From contig NZ_JAUFQQ010000003.1 of NCBI RefSeq assembly GCF_030409845.1, positions 2,480,001-2,544,000 on the forward strand: a DNA stretch of 64,000 bases, written 5' to 3'. The translations under genes were made by a program, and so were the position numbers. Shown here in pieces: positions 9,397 to 19,243 of the stretch (position 1 is its first letter; the number at the start of each line of letters is the position of its first letter). The notes under the pieces were generated by a model. That model was not told the DNA's origin, ran no database searches, and saw only the letters and a list, made by a program, of their open reading frames with translations. This DNA is from Flavobacterium branchiarum (GTDB lineage: Bacteria > Bacteroidota > Bacteroidia > Flavobacteriales > Flavobacteriaceae).

Positions 9397-10581
9397 TTAG
9401 TTTTTAAGCAACTTATAAACCTGATTTGCAATTTCAAGTTCTTCATCTGTAGGGATTACTAAAATTTTAGTTTTAGATGTCTCCGTATTAATTTCACGAT
9501 TTGATTTAGAACGAATTTGATTTTTTTCATCATCAAGCTCTATTCCAAAGTAATCCATATCTGTACATACTAATTTTCTAATATACGACGAGTTCTCTCC
9601 TATTCCTGCGGTAAAAACAATAGCGTCTAAACCATTTAAAGCTGCAGCGTAAGAACCTATGAATTTCTTAATTCTGTAGGCATTCATAACCAAAGCCAAT
9701 TGACATTCTTTGTTTCCTTTTTCTGCTTCTGATTCAATGTCACGTAAATCACTATACCCCGTAAGCCCAAGCATACCGCTTTGTTTCAATAAAATCGAAT
9801 TTACCTCATCAGCAGTGTAATTTAGATTTTTCATCATATAAAAGATAACCGATTGGTCTATATCTCCTGCTCGTGTTCCCATAATCAAACCGTTTGATGG
9901 AGAAAATCCCATAGTATGATCTATACTTTTTCCATCTTTAATAGCTGTCATACTACATCCGTTTCCAAGATGTATTGTGATAATCTTAGAGCTATTTTCT
10001 AATAATTCTTTTGCTTGTTCAGAAACATATTTATGGCTTGTTCCATGAAAACCATAAACACGTATTTTATTTTCTGTTAAAAGATAATTTGGTATAGCGT
10101 ATTTATATGCTTCAACAGGAATAGTTTGATGAAAAGCAGTATCAAAAACTGCTACTTGTTTTGCAGTTGTAAAAATTTCTTCGGCTACATTTATCCCTAC
10201 ATAATGTGCTGGATTATGCAATGGAGCTAATTCTGAAAGCTCTTTTACTTTGTTTTTAACCTCATCTGTAATAATTGTTGTATCCGAAAAAAGACTACCG
10301 CCATGAACGATACGATGCCCAACAGCTCCAATTTCTGAAGTCGCTTTTATTACTCCTGTTTCATCATTTAAAAGTAAATTGGCAACTTTCTCTAATCCTA
10401 TTTTATGTGTCTGTATTGACACTGTTTCTTCAAAAGAAACTGCTTTCGTTTTGTATGTTACATTCGAACTCTCTAGTCCAATTCTGTCTATCATTCCAGA
10501 ACAAATTACTTCGTTCTCTGGCATTTTCATTAATTGGTATTTAATAGAAGAACTCCCTGAATTTAATATTAATATTTTCAT
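9397..10581 (-). CDS. ackA: acetate kinase
   Basis: A 394-aa protein from the ATG at 10581. That start is preferred because it gives the family N-terminus MKILILNSGSSS; an upstream in-frame codon at 10626 would overlap pta. It shows the acetokinase signatures NSGSSSIKY, VGHRIVHGG, HGTSHKYV, IHLGNGCSMTAI and IMGTRAGDID, and the C-terminal FTAGIGENS. It interconverts acetyl phosphate + ADP with acetate + ATP in the cytoplasm. It lies 10 nt downstream of pta, the usual two-gene operon for acetate overflow and assimilation. Confidence 0.97.
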   Translation of the reverse strand: MKILILNSGSSSIKYQLMKMPENEVICSGMIDRIGLESSNVTYKTKAVSFEETVSIQTHKIGLEKVANLLLNDETGVIKATSEIGAVGHRIVHGGSLFSDTTIITDEVKNKVKELSELAPLHNPAHYVGINVAEEIFTTAKQVAVFDTAFHQTIPVEAYKYAIPNYLLTENKIRVYGFHGTSHKYVSEQAKELLENSSKIITIHLGNGCSMTAIKDGKSIDHTMGFSPSNGLIMGTRAGDIDQSVIFYMMKNLNYTADEVNSILLKQSGMLGLTGYSDLRDIESEAEKGNKECQLALVMNAYRIKKFIGSYAAALNGLDAIVFTAGIGENSSYIRKLVCTDMDYFGIELDDEKNQIRSKSNREINTETSKTKILVIPTDEELEIANQVYKLLKN

Positions 10582-10591
10582 GTGTATGTTT

Positions 10592-12685
10592 TTATAATCC
10601 TTGTGCTTGAATGGCTGTAATAACAACTGTGTTTATAATATCATCTACGGTACAGCCTCGGCTTAAATCATTTACTGGTTTTTTTAATCCTTGTAACATT
10701 GGTCCAATTGCTAATGCCCCCGTTTCTCTTTGTACGGCTTTATAAGTATTATTTCCAGTGTTTAAATCAGGAAAAATAAGCACACTTGCTTGTCCTGCAA
10801 CTTCTGAATCTGGCATTTTGCTTTTTCCAACACTTCTATCTACCGCGGCATCATACTGAATTGGGCCTTCTATTTTTAAGTCTGGACGTTTTTGTTTAAC
10901 GATTTCGGTTGCAGTTCTTACCTTTTCAACTTCATCTCCTTTTCCTGATGAACCAGAAGAATAAGAAAGCATTGCAATTTTTGGTTCTATTCCAAAAGCA
11001 AGGCTTGATTCTGCAGAAGAAATAGCAATTTCTGCCAATTGTTCAGCAGTAGGATTTGGATTAATGGCGCAATCCCCAAATACCGAAACGCGATCTTCTA
11101 AACACATAAAGAACACAGAGGAAACTACAGATGAATTTGGTTTAGTTTTAATAAACTGTAAAGCAGGTAATATTGTATGTTGTGTTGTATGAGCCGCTCC
11201 CGAAACCATTCCATCAGCATGCCCTTTATACACCATCATAGTACCAAAATAAGAGACATCTTCCATTAAATCTCTAGCCATGGTAATACTTACATTCTTC
11301 GCTTTTCTAAGCTCATAATACGTATTTGCGTAATCCTCATAAAGATCAGATTCAGTCGGATTAATAATATTGACTTTAGAAAAATCAAAAGTAATTCCTA
11401 ATTCTATGACTTTATTTTCTATTTGTTTTTTATCTCCAATAATAGAAATATCAACAACATCCATATCTAATAATCGTGAAGCTGCCATAATAATTCGATC
11501 ATCATTCCCTTCTGGCAAAACAATATGTTTTCGGTGCTGTTTAGCTCTCTTAACCATATTGTATTGAAACATTCTTGGTGTCATTCCTTCAGCTTGAAAA
11601 GTAATCAGTTTTTCGGATAAACGATCTAAATCAATATACTTTTCAAAAGTACTAATTGAAGTCTCGATCTTATGTGCGTTATTGGCATAGATCTGTGATT
11701 TAATTGCTCCTATTCTATTCGTAATATGATACGTTCCCTCTTCTACAGCAATAATCGGAACAATCGGCGAAAGTCCTTCTATTAGTTTCAAAATACTCTC
11801 TTCTGGCAAAATATTCCCAGTAAGTACAATTCCTGAAATTGCTGGATAATTTGCAGATTCATTAGCTTGTAATACGCCCAAAATAATATCAGCGCGATCA
11901 CCAGGAGTAATCACCAGTGAGTTGTTCCCTAAATGCATTAAATAATTATGCAATTGCATTGCCCCAACACTAAAATGTCCTGTTTGATTATTTAAATAAG
12001 CTTCTCCAAACAAAACTTTCGCTCCAAGATGGTTAACAATTTCCTGCATCGTTGGGTGATTCAACCCCGAAACAATAGGAATTGCATTTACTAACACACC
12101 TTCTGGCAAACTTTTTTGCAACCCAGAAGTTACTAATTCTACGTTTTCAAGTTGTACTTTATTAGCTATAACCGCCAATACCTCAACATCTTTCACCTTA
12201 AATGAATTATAAACAAGCGAAAGATTATCAATTAATTCATCTAATGTCTTATCAACTCCAGTTCCCAAAATAATAGTCGGAATCCCAAGATTCTTCGCTA
12301 TTAATACATTTGTATCTAACTCAATTGCAGTTCCTTCTCCTGTAAAACTAGTTCCTTCAACCAATACAAAATCAAAACGTTCTTCAAGACGCTTGTATTT
12401 TTCGATAATTAAATCTAAAACCTCACCTATCTTGCCTTTATTTTTTTTCTTAATTAATTTGCTTTTGGTAATTGCAAATGCATCTTCAAAAGCTATATCA
12501 AGATTAAAATGCGTTAGTACTGTATCAATATGATTGTCTCGATCACCATCGACAAAATCTTCAATAATAGGCCTAAAATACCCAACCTTGGCAGTTTTCC
12601 CCATTAACATACTCATCAACCCCAAGGTAATAATGGATTTTCCACTATTTTGTTCACTTGTCGCTATATATACCGCTTTACTCAT
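10592..12685 (-). CDS. pta: phosphate acetyltransferase, long form
   Basis: A 697-aa protein of the three-part type: an N-terminal P-loop/dethiobiotin-synthetase-like domain (SEQNSGKSIITLG at residues 9-21), a middle DRTGG domain (roughly 215-320), and a C-terminal PTA_PTB catalytic domain from about residue 370 (MVKRAKQHRKHIVLPEGNDDRI; SGAAHTTQHTILPALQ; SYSSGSSGKGDEVEKVR). It converts acetyl-CoA + phosphate to acetyl phosphate and feeds ackA directly downstream. Full length, no oddities. The 277-bp gap upstream holds no other gene. Confidence 0.97.
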   Translation of the reverse strand: MSKAVYIATSEQNSGKSIITLGLMSMLMGKTAKVGYFRPIIEDFVDGDRDNHIDTVLTHFNLDIAFEDAFAITKSKLIKKKNKGKIGEVLDLIIEKYKRLEERFDFVLVEGTSFTGEGTAIELDTNVLIAKNLGIPTIILGTGVDKTLDELIDNLSLVYNSFKVKDVEVLAVIANKVQLENVELVTSGLQKSLPEGVLVNAIPIVSGLNHPTMQEIVNHLGAKVLFGEAYLNNQTGHFSVGAMQLHNYLMHLGNNSLVITPGDRADIILGVLQANESANYPAISGIVLTGNILPEESILKLIEGLSPIVPIIAVEEGTYHITNRIGAIKSQIYANNAHKIETSISTFEKYIDLDRLSEKLITFQAEGMTPRMFQYNMVKRAKQHRKHIVLPEGNDDRIIMAASRLLDMDVVDISIIGDKKQIENKVIELGITFDFSKVNIINPTESDLYEDYANTYYELRKAKNVSITMARDLMEDVSYFGTMMVYKGHADGMVSGAAHTTQHTILPALQFIKTKPNSSVVSSVFFMCLEDRVSVFGDCAINPNPTAEQLAEIAISSAESSLAFGIEPKIAMLSYSSGSSGKGDEVEKVRTATEIVKQKRPDLKIEGPIQYDAAVDRSVGKSKMPDSEVAGQASVLIFPDLNTGNNTYKAVQRETGALAIGPMLQGLKKPVNDLSRGCTVDDIINTVVITAIQAQGL

Positions 12686-12962
12686 AAATTAATTCTTTAT
12701 ACTATTACAAAAAGTAATTAAAATCTTATATTAAAATATTAAAAAAGGCTAAAATCACAATTAAGAAATCAAAAAAATGATCTTAAAAAAATGATTGCTA
12801 CCCCTATCATAAGTTCCTTCATTTAAATAAACAAAACTAAAGAAATCCACTTTTATTACAACTGATTTTTGTCATATAAAAGACATCATTATCCCTTATA
12901 ATTTCATTCTAACTTAATACACTTTATTAAAGTATCAGTACTAGCATTATAGGCTATTGACA

Positions 12963-14036
12963 CTAAAACCATCTTCTTTTTTTAAAATAAATAATCAAAG
13001 CTATCACCAATAAAAACATTCCAATCATAACAGAATAATAACCATACTGATACTTAAGTTCAGGTATGTTTTCAAAATTCATTCCGTATACACCAACTAT
13101 AAAAGTAAGCGGAATAAATATTGCTGAAATAATCGTTAGTGTTTTCATAATTTCATTCATTTTATGGCTTTGCGCCGAAAAATAAAAATTAGAAGCACTT
13201 TCTAACGAGCTCATATCCGATTCTATTTGTTCTAAAAGTTCTAGGCTTTTTTGATGTAAACGAGCAAAAAAACTAAAATTTTCTTTCTCTATTCCATTAA
13301 ATGTATTGTCGTCTTTTATACTTTTAATATCATATAAAGAGTCTCGAAGTGGTATGATTGAACGCTTTAAAAAATTAAAATTATCCCTGTGTTTTTCAAT
13401 TTTCTCAAGAATAATAGGACTCGTATCTCCTTTGGTTATATTAATTAGTTCCTCAACCTTATTTTCTTCATCTTCGAGTGTGATATAAAAATTTTCCATC
13501 ACTGCATCTAATAGTAGATAAAGTAGGTAATCGACTTTTTTATTTCTTACAATACCTGCATGCTGCCTTATGCGTTCGCGGATGTGAGTAAAAAAATCAC
13601 TTCGTTTTTCCTGAAAAGAAATTAAAATGCCATCTTTGATTATAAAACTAATCTGTTCGACGCTAATATTATCAGAATGCTCCGAAGGTAAAAGTGATTT
13701 TATATTAAAGAACAGAATCTCTTGTTGTTCCTGTAACTTTGTTCTTTTAGTAGTGTTGAGTATATCAGCAAGTGTAAATCCATCTACTCCAAAATATTCA
13801 CCAATAGATTTAATCAAATCAATATTGTTTAAACCATGAATATTAAGCCAGTTATTTTTGGTGTAATCAATACAAGTATTTAAAGCCGCTATATTAAAAT
13901 TATCATATTCTGTTACTTCTAAATCGTCATAAACAAAGAGTTGCATTTCCGACTGCGTGTCTTTATGCTGACCTGTATATTCTAAATAATAGGGTTGTAA
14001 TTTTCGGCCTTTCTTGTACTTTATCTTTCTCATCAA
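12963..14036 (-). CDS. corA: CorA-family Mg2+/Co2+ transporter
   Basis: A 357-aa protein with a long, charged cytoplasmic N-terminal part, a helical stalk (QIESDMSSLESASNFYFSAQSHKMNEIMKTLTII, split here only by eye), then two C-terminal membrane helices at about 297-316 and 335-350. The family signature GMN is present at residues 318-320 (VYGMNFENIPEL). CorA forms a pentameric Mg2+ channel in the inner membrane. It is a stand-alone gene flanked by spacers of 277 and 117 bp. Confidence 0.93.
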   Translation of the reverse strand: MMRKIKYKKGRKLQPYYLEYTGQHKDTQSEMQLFVYDDLEVTEYDNFNIAALNTCIDYTKNNWLNIHGLNNIDLIKSIGEYFGVDGFTLADILNTTKRTKLQEQQEILFFNIKSLLPSEHSDNISVEQISFIIKDGILISFQEKRSDFFTHIRERIRQHAGIVRNKKVDYLLYLLLDAVMENFYITLEDEENKVEELINITKGDTSPIILEKIEKHRDNFNFLKRSIIPLRDSLYDIKSIKDDNTFNGIEKENFSFFARLHQKSLELLEQIESDMSSLESASNFYFSAQSHKMNEIMKTLTIISAIFIPLTFIVGVYGMNFENIPELKYQYGYYSVMIGMFLLVIALIIYFKKRRWF

Positions 14037-14153
14037 AAAAAATAATTTATATAGTAATATTACAAAAAAGATTCCTAAAACACCGCTACATTCCTAATTT
14101 TAGCATTACTTAAATAGAAAAAAGGTGATTTTAGGAATTTAATAAACAGGTTC

Positions 14154-14651
14154 TTACTTTACCTTTTTTTCCATTATATAATCTTCCATTAAGTATCCAA
14201 AATCAAGCTCGATATCTGCTTCGTCTACAATTTCGAATCCCATTTTCTTATAAAAAGAAGACGCTTTATTAAATCGATTTACATTCAGAGTAACAATATC
14301 CGATCCATTTTCTTTAGCTGACGCCTCTACTGTATCTATTAACATTTTCCCCATTCCTTTTCCTTGAGACTCTGGAAGTAAGTACAATTTATTTAATCGA
14401 GTAACATTCTTATCTAAATAATTATGTTGGTACCCAGCATAACCAAGACATAAATCATCTTCGTACGCCATTGTAAAAATATGACCGTTAAGAATACTGT
14501 CTTCTAAAAGAGCTGGTTCATAAAATTTACCGAGCATATAATCAAGTTGCTCTTTAGACAAAATTTCGCCATATGTATTAGGCCAAGTTTTAAATGCAAT
14601 TTCTCTTATTGTAGGTACATCTGCTATTGTTGCTGTTTTGAATGTAATCAT
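14154..14651 (-). CDS. GNAT-family N-acetyltransferase
   Basis: A 165-aa single-domain GNAT protein. The acetyl-CoA-binding motif A is LYLLPESQGKGMGKMLIDTV (about residues 89-108), followed by the NVNRFNKASSFYKKMGFEIVDE motif-B region. It transfers an acetyl group to an amine; the substrate cannot be told from sequence. It starts next to a long repeat array that separates it from miaE upstream. Confidence 0.88.
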   Translation of the reverse strand: MITFKTATIADVPTIREIAFKTWPNTYGEILSKEQLDYMLGKFYEPALLEDSILNGHIFTMAYEDDLCLGYAGYQHNYLDKNVTRLNKLYLLPESQGKGMGKMLIDTVEASAKENGSDIVTLNVNRFNKASSFYKKMGFEIVDEADIELDFGYLMEDYIMEKKVK

Positions 14652-15660
14652 TTTTTAGACTGCTTAGATTGTTAGATTAATTAGACTGACTTAGATTGTT
14701 GGATTAGTTAGACTTCTTAGATTATTAGATTGTTAGATTATTAGAATTCCAAGTTTTAATTTCAGACATAGCTTTGCGAACATAGCGTTTATAAAGATTA
14801 GCAATATAAAAAACCTTGCGCCCTTTGCGATAAATCAATTAGACTTACTTAAATTATTAGACTGTTAGATTATTAGACTTACTTAAATTATTAGACAGTT
14901 AGATTATTAGACTTACTTAGATTATTAGACTACTTAGATTGATGATCTTTGTTTTAACATACAGCTTTGCGAACTTAGCGTTTATAAAGATTAGCAATAT
15001 AAAAAACCTTGCGCCCTTTGCGATAAATCAATTAGACTTACTTAAATTATTAGACTGTTAGATTATTAGACTTACTTAGATTATTAGACTACTTAGATTG
15101 ATGATCTTTGTTTTAACATACAGCTTTGCGAACTTAGCGTTTATAAAGATTTGCAATATAAAAACCTTGCGCACTTTGCGATAAATTAATTAGACTTACT
15201 TAGATTATTAGATTAGTTAGACTTCTTAGATTGTCAGAATTTTAGATTCATCAATAATCAGCTTTATCTTTACATACAGCTTTGCGAACATAGCGTTTAT
15301 AAAGATTTACAATATAAAACATTGCGCCCTTTGCGATAAATCAATTAGACTTACTTAGATTATTAGATTAGTTAGACTTCTCAGATTGTCAGAATTTTAG
15401 ATTCATCAATAATCAGCTTTATCTTTACATACAGCTTTGCGAACTTAGCGTTTATAAAAGATTTACAATATAAAAACCTTGCGTCCTTTGCGATAAATCA
15501 ATTAGACTTACTTAGATTATTAGACTGTTAGATTATTAGACTACTTAGATTGATGATCTTTATCTTTACATACAGCTTTGCGAACTTAGCGTTTATAAAA
15601 GATTTACAATATAAAAACCTTGCGTCCTTTGCGATAAATTAATTAGACTTACTTAGATAA
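14652..15660. repeat. repeat array 1: six 75-80-bp cores with 8-bp-unit linkers
   Basis: The gap between miaE and the GNAT gene is built from six copies of a conserved core. Each begins gctttgcgaac(a/t)tagcg, runs through ttataaagattt.caatataaaa and ends ccttgcgccctttgcgataaa. Copies start at about 14771, 14964, 15123, 15279, 15434 and 15575 (spacing 141-193 bp). Between cores lie tandem 8-bp units of the type ttaga(t/c)tn, for example ttagattattagactg. The same family occurs in reverse orientation at 38.27-39.32 kb. No coding signal was seen inside. Confidence 0.9.
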
Positions 15661-15708
15661 TTCTCATACAAACGTTTACAGCATCATCCTAAACAGAAAC
15701 TGAATACT

Positions 15709-15729
15709 GTGACTGTGACTGTGACTGAA
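15709..15729. repeat. short tandem repeat gtgact
   Basis: Three copies of the hexamer gtgact follow gaatact just beyond the miaE stop codon. This small low-complexity tract is distinct from the neighbouring array. Confidence 0.7.
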
Positions 15730-15738
15730 AACTAAAAT

Positions 15739-16332
15739 CTACCCGTGAATCGTTTCTCCTTTTCCGTAATTAGAAATAATAGACTCTTCATAAGCAAGCC
15801 ATTCTCTCCAACGTTTCTCTACATCAATTCCGACACCGTATTTTCTAGCATAGGTAATAAAAGTAGTATAGTGTCCCGCTTCACTTTCCATTAAGTCTCT
15901 ATAAAAAACGGATAACTCTTCATCTTTGATATTTTCCGAAAGCACTTTAAATCGCTCACAACTTCTAGCTTCAATCATTGCTGAGAATAATAATCGCTCA
16001 ACTAAGCTAGAAACACGGCTTCCGTCACTGCTTCTCTTCATATACAAATACAATTCATTTACATAATCGTCTTTGCGTTCACGTCCAAGTTTTAATCCTC
16101 TTTTAATGATGATATTATGCACTTGTTCAAAATGATCAATTTCTTCTTTGGCCAAAGCCAGTAAATCTTTAACTAAATCTTGATGTTCTGAGTTATTAGT
16201 GATTATGGTAATAGCGTTTGTAGCTGCTTTTTGCTCACACCAAGCATGATCAGTTAATATCTCTTCAATGTTCTTCTCAACAATATTTACCCATCTTGGG
16301 TCAGTTGGTAATTGTAATCTAAGTACTCCCAT
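15739..16332 (-). CDS. miaE: tRNA-(ms2io6A)-hydroxylase
   Basis: A 197-aa ferritin-like diiron protein. It carries the expected ligand pattern: LTDHAWCEQKAA, LAKEEIDHFEQVH (ExxH), MIEARSCERF and LMESEAGHYTTFI (ExxH). MiaE hydroxylates the isopentenyl side chain at tRNA position 37 after MiaA and MiaB have acted; a miaA gene is present in this window at 59.7 kb. Length fits the family. It is separated from the downstream GNAT gene by repeat array 1. Confidence 0.92.
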   Translation of the reverse strand: MGVLRLQLPTDPRWVNIVEKNIEEILTDHAWCEQKAATNAITIITNNSEHQDLVKDLLALAKEEIDHFEQVHNIIIKRGLKLGRERKDDYVNELYLYMKRSSDGSRVSSLVERLLFSAMIEARSCERFKVLSENIKDEELSVFYRDLMESEAGHYTTFITYARKYGVGIDVEKRWREWLAYEESIISNYGKGETIHG

Positions 16333-16412
16333 GTTCTTATTTTATTTCAGACTCCTTTTGGTTTCAAGTTTCTTTTGTTTGTTTTATTTCAAGTTTAATC
16401 CGAAACTAAAAA

Positions 16413-16464
16413 AAGTTTAAAGTTTTGCTACACGGTTTTCCCGCAATCGCAAAACTTTAAACTT
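16413..16464 (-). terminator. glyA terminator with a perfect 16-bp stem
   Basis: aagtttaaagttttgc at 16413-16428 is exactly complementary to gcaaaactttaaactt at 16449-16464, with a 20-nt loop. On the minus strand the stem is followed by a run of T, so it ends glyA transcription. The tttcaagttt-type words around it recur at 41734-41772, so the terminator may derive from an intergenic repeat family. Confidence 0.75.
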
Positions 16465-16492
16465 GAAATATTTTAAACTTTGAAACTTCTTT

Positions 16493-17767
16493 TTAGTAAA
16501 CGAAGATAGCTCTTTCGCTCATCATTTCATTTACTTCATTAGCAACTTCTTCGATAACTTCCTCACTAGTGTGATTTGTTAATACTCTATCGATTAAAGC
16601 AACAATAGTTTCCATATCGCTTTCAACTAAACCACGAGTTGTGATTGCAGCTGTTCCTACACGGATTCCTGAAGTCACAAATGGTGATTTATCATCAAAT
16701 GGAACCATATTTTTATTTACAGTAATTTCAGCTTTTACCAATGCATTTTCAGCATCTTTACCTGAAATCCCTTTATTTCTAAGGTCAATTAACATCATAT
16801 GATTGTCTGTTCCTCCAGAAATGATATCGTATCCTCTTTTTACAAAAGCTTCTGCCATTGCTTTTGCATTGCTTCTTAATTGCATTGCATAAGTAAAGAA
16901 TTCATCTTGTAATGCTTCTCCAAAAGCAACCGCTTTAGCTGCAATAATGTGCATCAAAGGCCCACCTTGATTACCTGGAAACACAGCTAAGTCTAATAAT
17001 GCAGACATCATTCTGATTTCACCTTTTGGATTTGTTAATCCTTGTGGGTTTTCAAAATCTTTACCCATTAAGATTAATCCTCCACGTGGTCCACGTAATG
17101 TTTTGTGTGTCGTTGTAGAAACAATATGACAATGAGGAATTGGATCATTCATTAACCCTTTAGCGATAAGTCCAGCAGGGTGCGAAATATCAGCAAATAA
17201 AATTGCTCCAACGCTATCTGCAATTACTCTAAAACGCTCAAAATCCATATCGCGAGAATAAGCCGAAGCTCCTGCAATAATTAATTTTGGTTGCTCTTTA
17301 GTAGCAATTTCTTGAATTTTATCATAATCCAATCGTCCTGTTTCTTTATCTACACCATAAAAAACTGGCGTATATAAACGTCCAGAAAAGTTTACTGGAG
17401 ACCCGTGAGTTAAGTGTCCACCGTGAGATAAATCAAATCCTAAGATTTTATCTCCTGGCTTTAAACATGCATGATAAACTGCAGTATTTGCTTGTGATCC
17501 TGAGTGTGGTTGAACGTTTGCGTAAGTAGCTCCAAATAATTCTTTAGCTCTATCTATTGCAATTTGTTCAATAACGTCAACTACTTCACAACCTCCGTAG
17601 TATCTTTTACCTGGATAACCTTCTGCATATTTATTTGTTAAAACAGAACCAGCTGCTTCCATTACCTCATCACTTACAAAATTTTCTGAAGCGATTAGTT
17701 CCAATCCGTGAATTTGTCTGTCTTGTTCTTCAAGAATAAGATCAAAAATTTGTTCGTCGCGTTGCAT
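16493..17767 (-). CDS. glyA: serine hydroxymethyltransferase
   Basis: A 424-aa PLP enzyme with family signatures [49 protein letters not shown] and the PLP-lysine motif [17 protein letters not shown]. It converts serine + tetrahydrofolate to glycine + methylene-tetrahydrofolate in the cytoplasm. It is divergent from fahA; a TAnnTTTG box lies 25 nt upstream and a strong stem-loop follows the gene. Confidence 0.98.
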   Translation of the reverse strand: MQRDEQIFDLILEEQDRQIHGLELIASENFVSDEVMEAAGSVLTNKYAEGYPGKRYYGGCEVVDVIEQIAIDRAKELFGATYANVQPHSGSQANTAVYHACLKPGDKILGFDLSHGGHLTHGSPVNFSGRLYTPVFYGVDKETGRLDYDKIQEIATKEQPKLIIAGASAYSRDMDFERFRVIADSVGAILFADISHPAGLIAKGLMNDPIPHCHIVSTTTHKTLRGPRGGLILMGKDFENPQGLTNPKGEIRMMSALLDLAVFPGNQGGPLMHIIAAKAVAFGEALQDEFFTYAMQLRSNAKAMAEAFVKRGYDIISGGTDNHMMLIDLRNKGISGKDAENALVKAEITVNKNMVPFDDKSPFVTSGIRVGTAAITTRGLVESDMETIVALIDRVLTNHTSEEVIEEVANEVNEMMSERAIFVY

Positions 17768-17792
17768 TTTTTAGTTTTTCGTTAATTTGATG

Positions 17793-17800
17793 CAAAAATA
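17793..17800 (-). promoter_or_regulatory. -7 box of the glyA promoter
   Basis: TATTTTTG on the minus strand matches TAnnTTTG. A TTG lies 15 nt further upstream, shorter than the usual spacing, so the -33 element is uncertain. Confidence 0.5.
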
Positions 17801-17810
17801 CAAAAAAACG

Positions 17811-17846
17811 CTTGTCAAACTGTTAGATTATGATATATTTGACAAG
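17811..17846 (+). promoter_or_regulatory. fahA promoter overlapped by an inverted repeat
   Basis: TTG at 17812-17814, 19 nt, then TATATTTG at 17834-17841 is a full Bacteroidota promoter, with the start codon 35 nt downstream. A perfect 9-bp inverted repeat, cttgtcaaa at 17811-17819 and tttgacaag at 17838-17846, covers both promoter elements. This is the arrangement of a repressor operator. Confidence 0.7.
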
Positions 17847-17876
17847 TAATTTTTTCAACAAATAATTAACATTCAC

Positions 17877-19160
17877 ATGCCGATAACTGCCAACGATACT
17901 AAACGAAAATCATGGTTAGATGTACCAGAGAATAGTGATTTCCCTATTCAAAACATTCCCTTCGGTGTTTTTCTTACCAAAGAAAATATAGTAACGGTTG
18001 GAACAAGAATTGGTGACTACGCCATAGATCTAGGTGCTTTACAACAATTAAGCTATTTCTCAGGAATTGACTTAACTGATGATATGTTTATGCAAGACAC
18101 GCTAAATGATTTCATTTCAGATGGTAAAAAAACTTGGAGATTGGTTAGAAACCGTATTGCCGATATTTTTGATATTAACAATCCTCAACTAAGAGACTCT
18201 ACAAAAGATAAAGATATTGTGATTTTTAAAATCGATGATGTCGAAATGCAACTACCTGTTTTAATTGGTGATTATACCGATTTCTATTCAAGCAGAGAAC
18301 ATGCAACTAATGTAGGGAAAATGTTTCGTGATCCAGAAAATGCCTTACTTCCAAACTGGCTACATATCCCTGTAGGTTACCACGGAAGAAGCTCAACTAT
18401 TATTCCTTCTGGAATTCCTGTACACAGACCAATGGGACAAACGCTTCCTAATGGAGAAAATTCTCCTGTTTTTGGTCCATCAAGATTAATTGATTTTGAA
18501 TTGGAAACAGCATTTATTACAACCGATGCTAACATAATGGGCGAGCCTATTCCTGCTTATGAAGCCGAAGATTATATTTTCGGAATGGTTTTATTAAATG
18601 ACTGGAGCGCTCGTGACATTCAGAAATGGGAGTATGTGCCTTTAGGTCCATTCTTGGCAAAAAACTTTGCTTCTTCTATTTCTCCATGGATCGTAACTAT
18701 GGATGCCTTAGAACCATTTAGAACAAAAGGACCTAAACAAGATCCTTCGCCTCTACCTTATTTGCAAACTAAAGGTAAAAAAGGATTTGATATCAATTTA
18801 GAAGTTTCTCTTAAACCTTTAGACAAAGAGGAAACAGTAATATCTAGATCAAACTTTAAATACATGTACTGGTCAATGAGCCAACAATTAGCACATCACA
18901 CCTCTAACGGTTGTCGCGTTAATTCTGGTGACATGATGGGTTCTGGAACAATATCTGGCCCAACTCCTGATAGTTATGGTTCTATGCTTGAACTAACTTG
19001 GGGAGGAAAAAATCCAATAAAATTAAACGATGGTAGTGAACGTAAGTTCATAGAAGATAACGACACTGTAATTATGAGAGGATATTGCGAAAGCAATGAA
19101 GTACGTATCGGTTTTGGAGAAGTTTCCAGCCAATTACTTCCTCCGTTCGTGAGACAATGA
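17877..19160 (+). CDS. fahA: fumarylacetoacetase
   Basis: A 427-aa protein, close to the length of bacterial and animal fumarylacetoacetases. It has the N-terminal FAH domain (FPIQNIPFGVF) and the catalytic FAH barrel with metal ligands in IGDYTDFYSSREHA, DFELETAFI and LLNDWSARDIQKWEYVPLG, then GSGTISGP near the end. It performs the last step of tyrosine and phenylalanine breakdown, splitting fumarylacetoacetate into fumarate and acetoacetate. No other tyrosine-degradation gene is in the window. It has its own promoter with an overlapping inverted repeat. Confidence 0.95.
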   Translation: MPITANDTKRKSWLDVPENSDFPIQNIPFGVFLTKENIVTVGTRIGDYAIDLGALQQLSYFSGIDLTDDMFMQDTLNDFISDGKKTWRLVRNRIADIFDINNPQLRDSTKDKDIVIFKIDDVEMQLPVLIGDYTDFYSSREHATNVGKMFRDPENALLPNWLHIPVGYHGRSSTIIPSGIPVHRPMGQTLPNGENSPVFGPSRLIDFELETAFITTDANIMGEPIPAYEAEDYIFGMVLLNDWSARDIQKWEYVPLGPFLAKNFASSISPWIVTMDALEPFRTKGPKQDPSPLPYLQTKGKKGFDINLEVSLKPLDKEETVISRSNFKYMYWSMSQQLAHHTSNGCRVNSGDMMGSGTISGPTPDSYGSMLELTWGGKNPIKLNDGSERKFIEDNDTVIMRGYCESNEVRIGFGEVSSQLLPPFVRQ

Positions 19161-19180
19161 AGAGATCCTAAAGCCGAATA

Positions 19181-19220
19181 AAAAAATAGCGTATTGAAAA
19201 CTCAATACGCTATTTTTTTT
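19181..19220. terminator. bidirectional terminator between fahA and the deiminase gene
   Basis: A 12-bp stem, aatagcgtattg / caatacgctatt, is flanked by A-run and T-run. It can end transcription from fahA (plus) and from the convergent deiminase gene (minus). Confidence 0.85.
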
Positions 19221-19243
19221 ATTAATTAATTTTATATTTTTTT

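Noticed and set aside
12686..12962. RNA gene in the gap between corA and pta
   Set aside because: The gap is plain AT-rich sequence with no tRNA-like cloverleaf or strong stem.
14652..15660. CRISPR array
   Set aside because: The repeats are 75-80 bp and separated by linkers that are themselves repetitive, not unique spacers. No cas gene is nearby. The same holds for 38268-39323.
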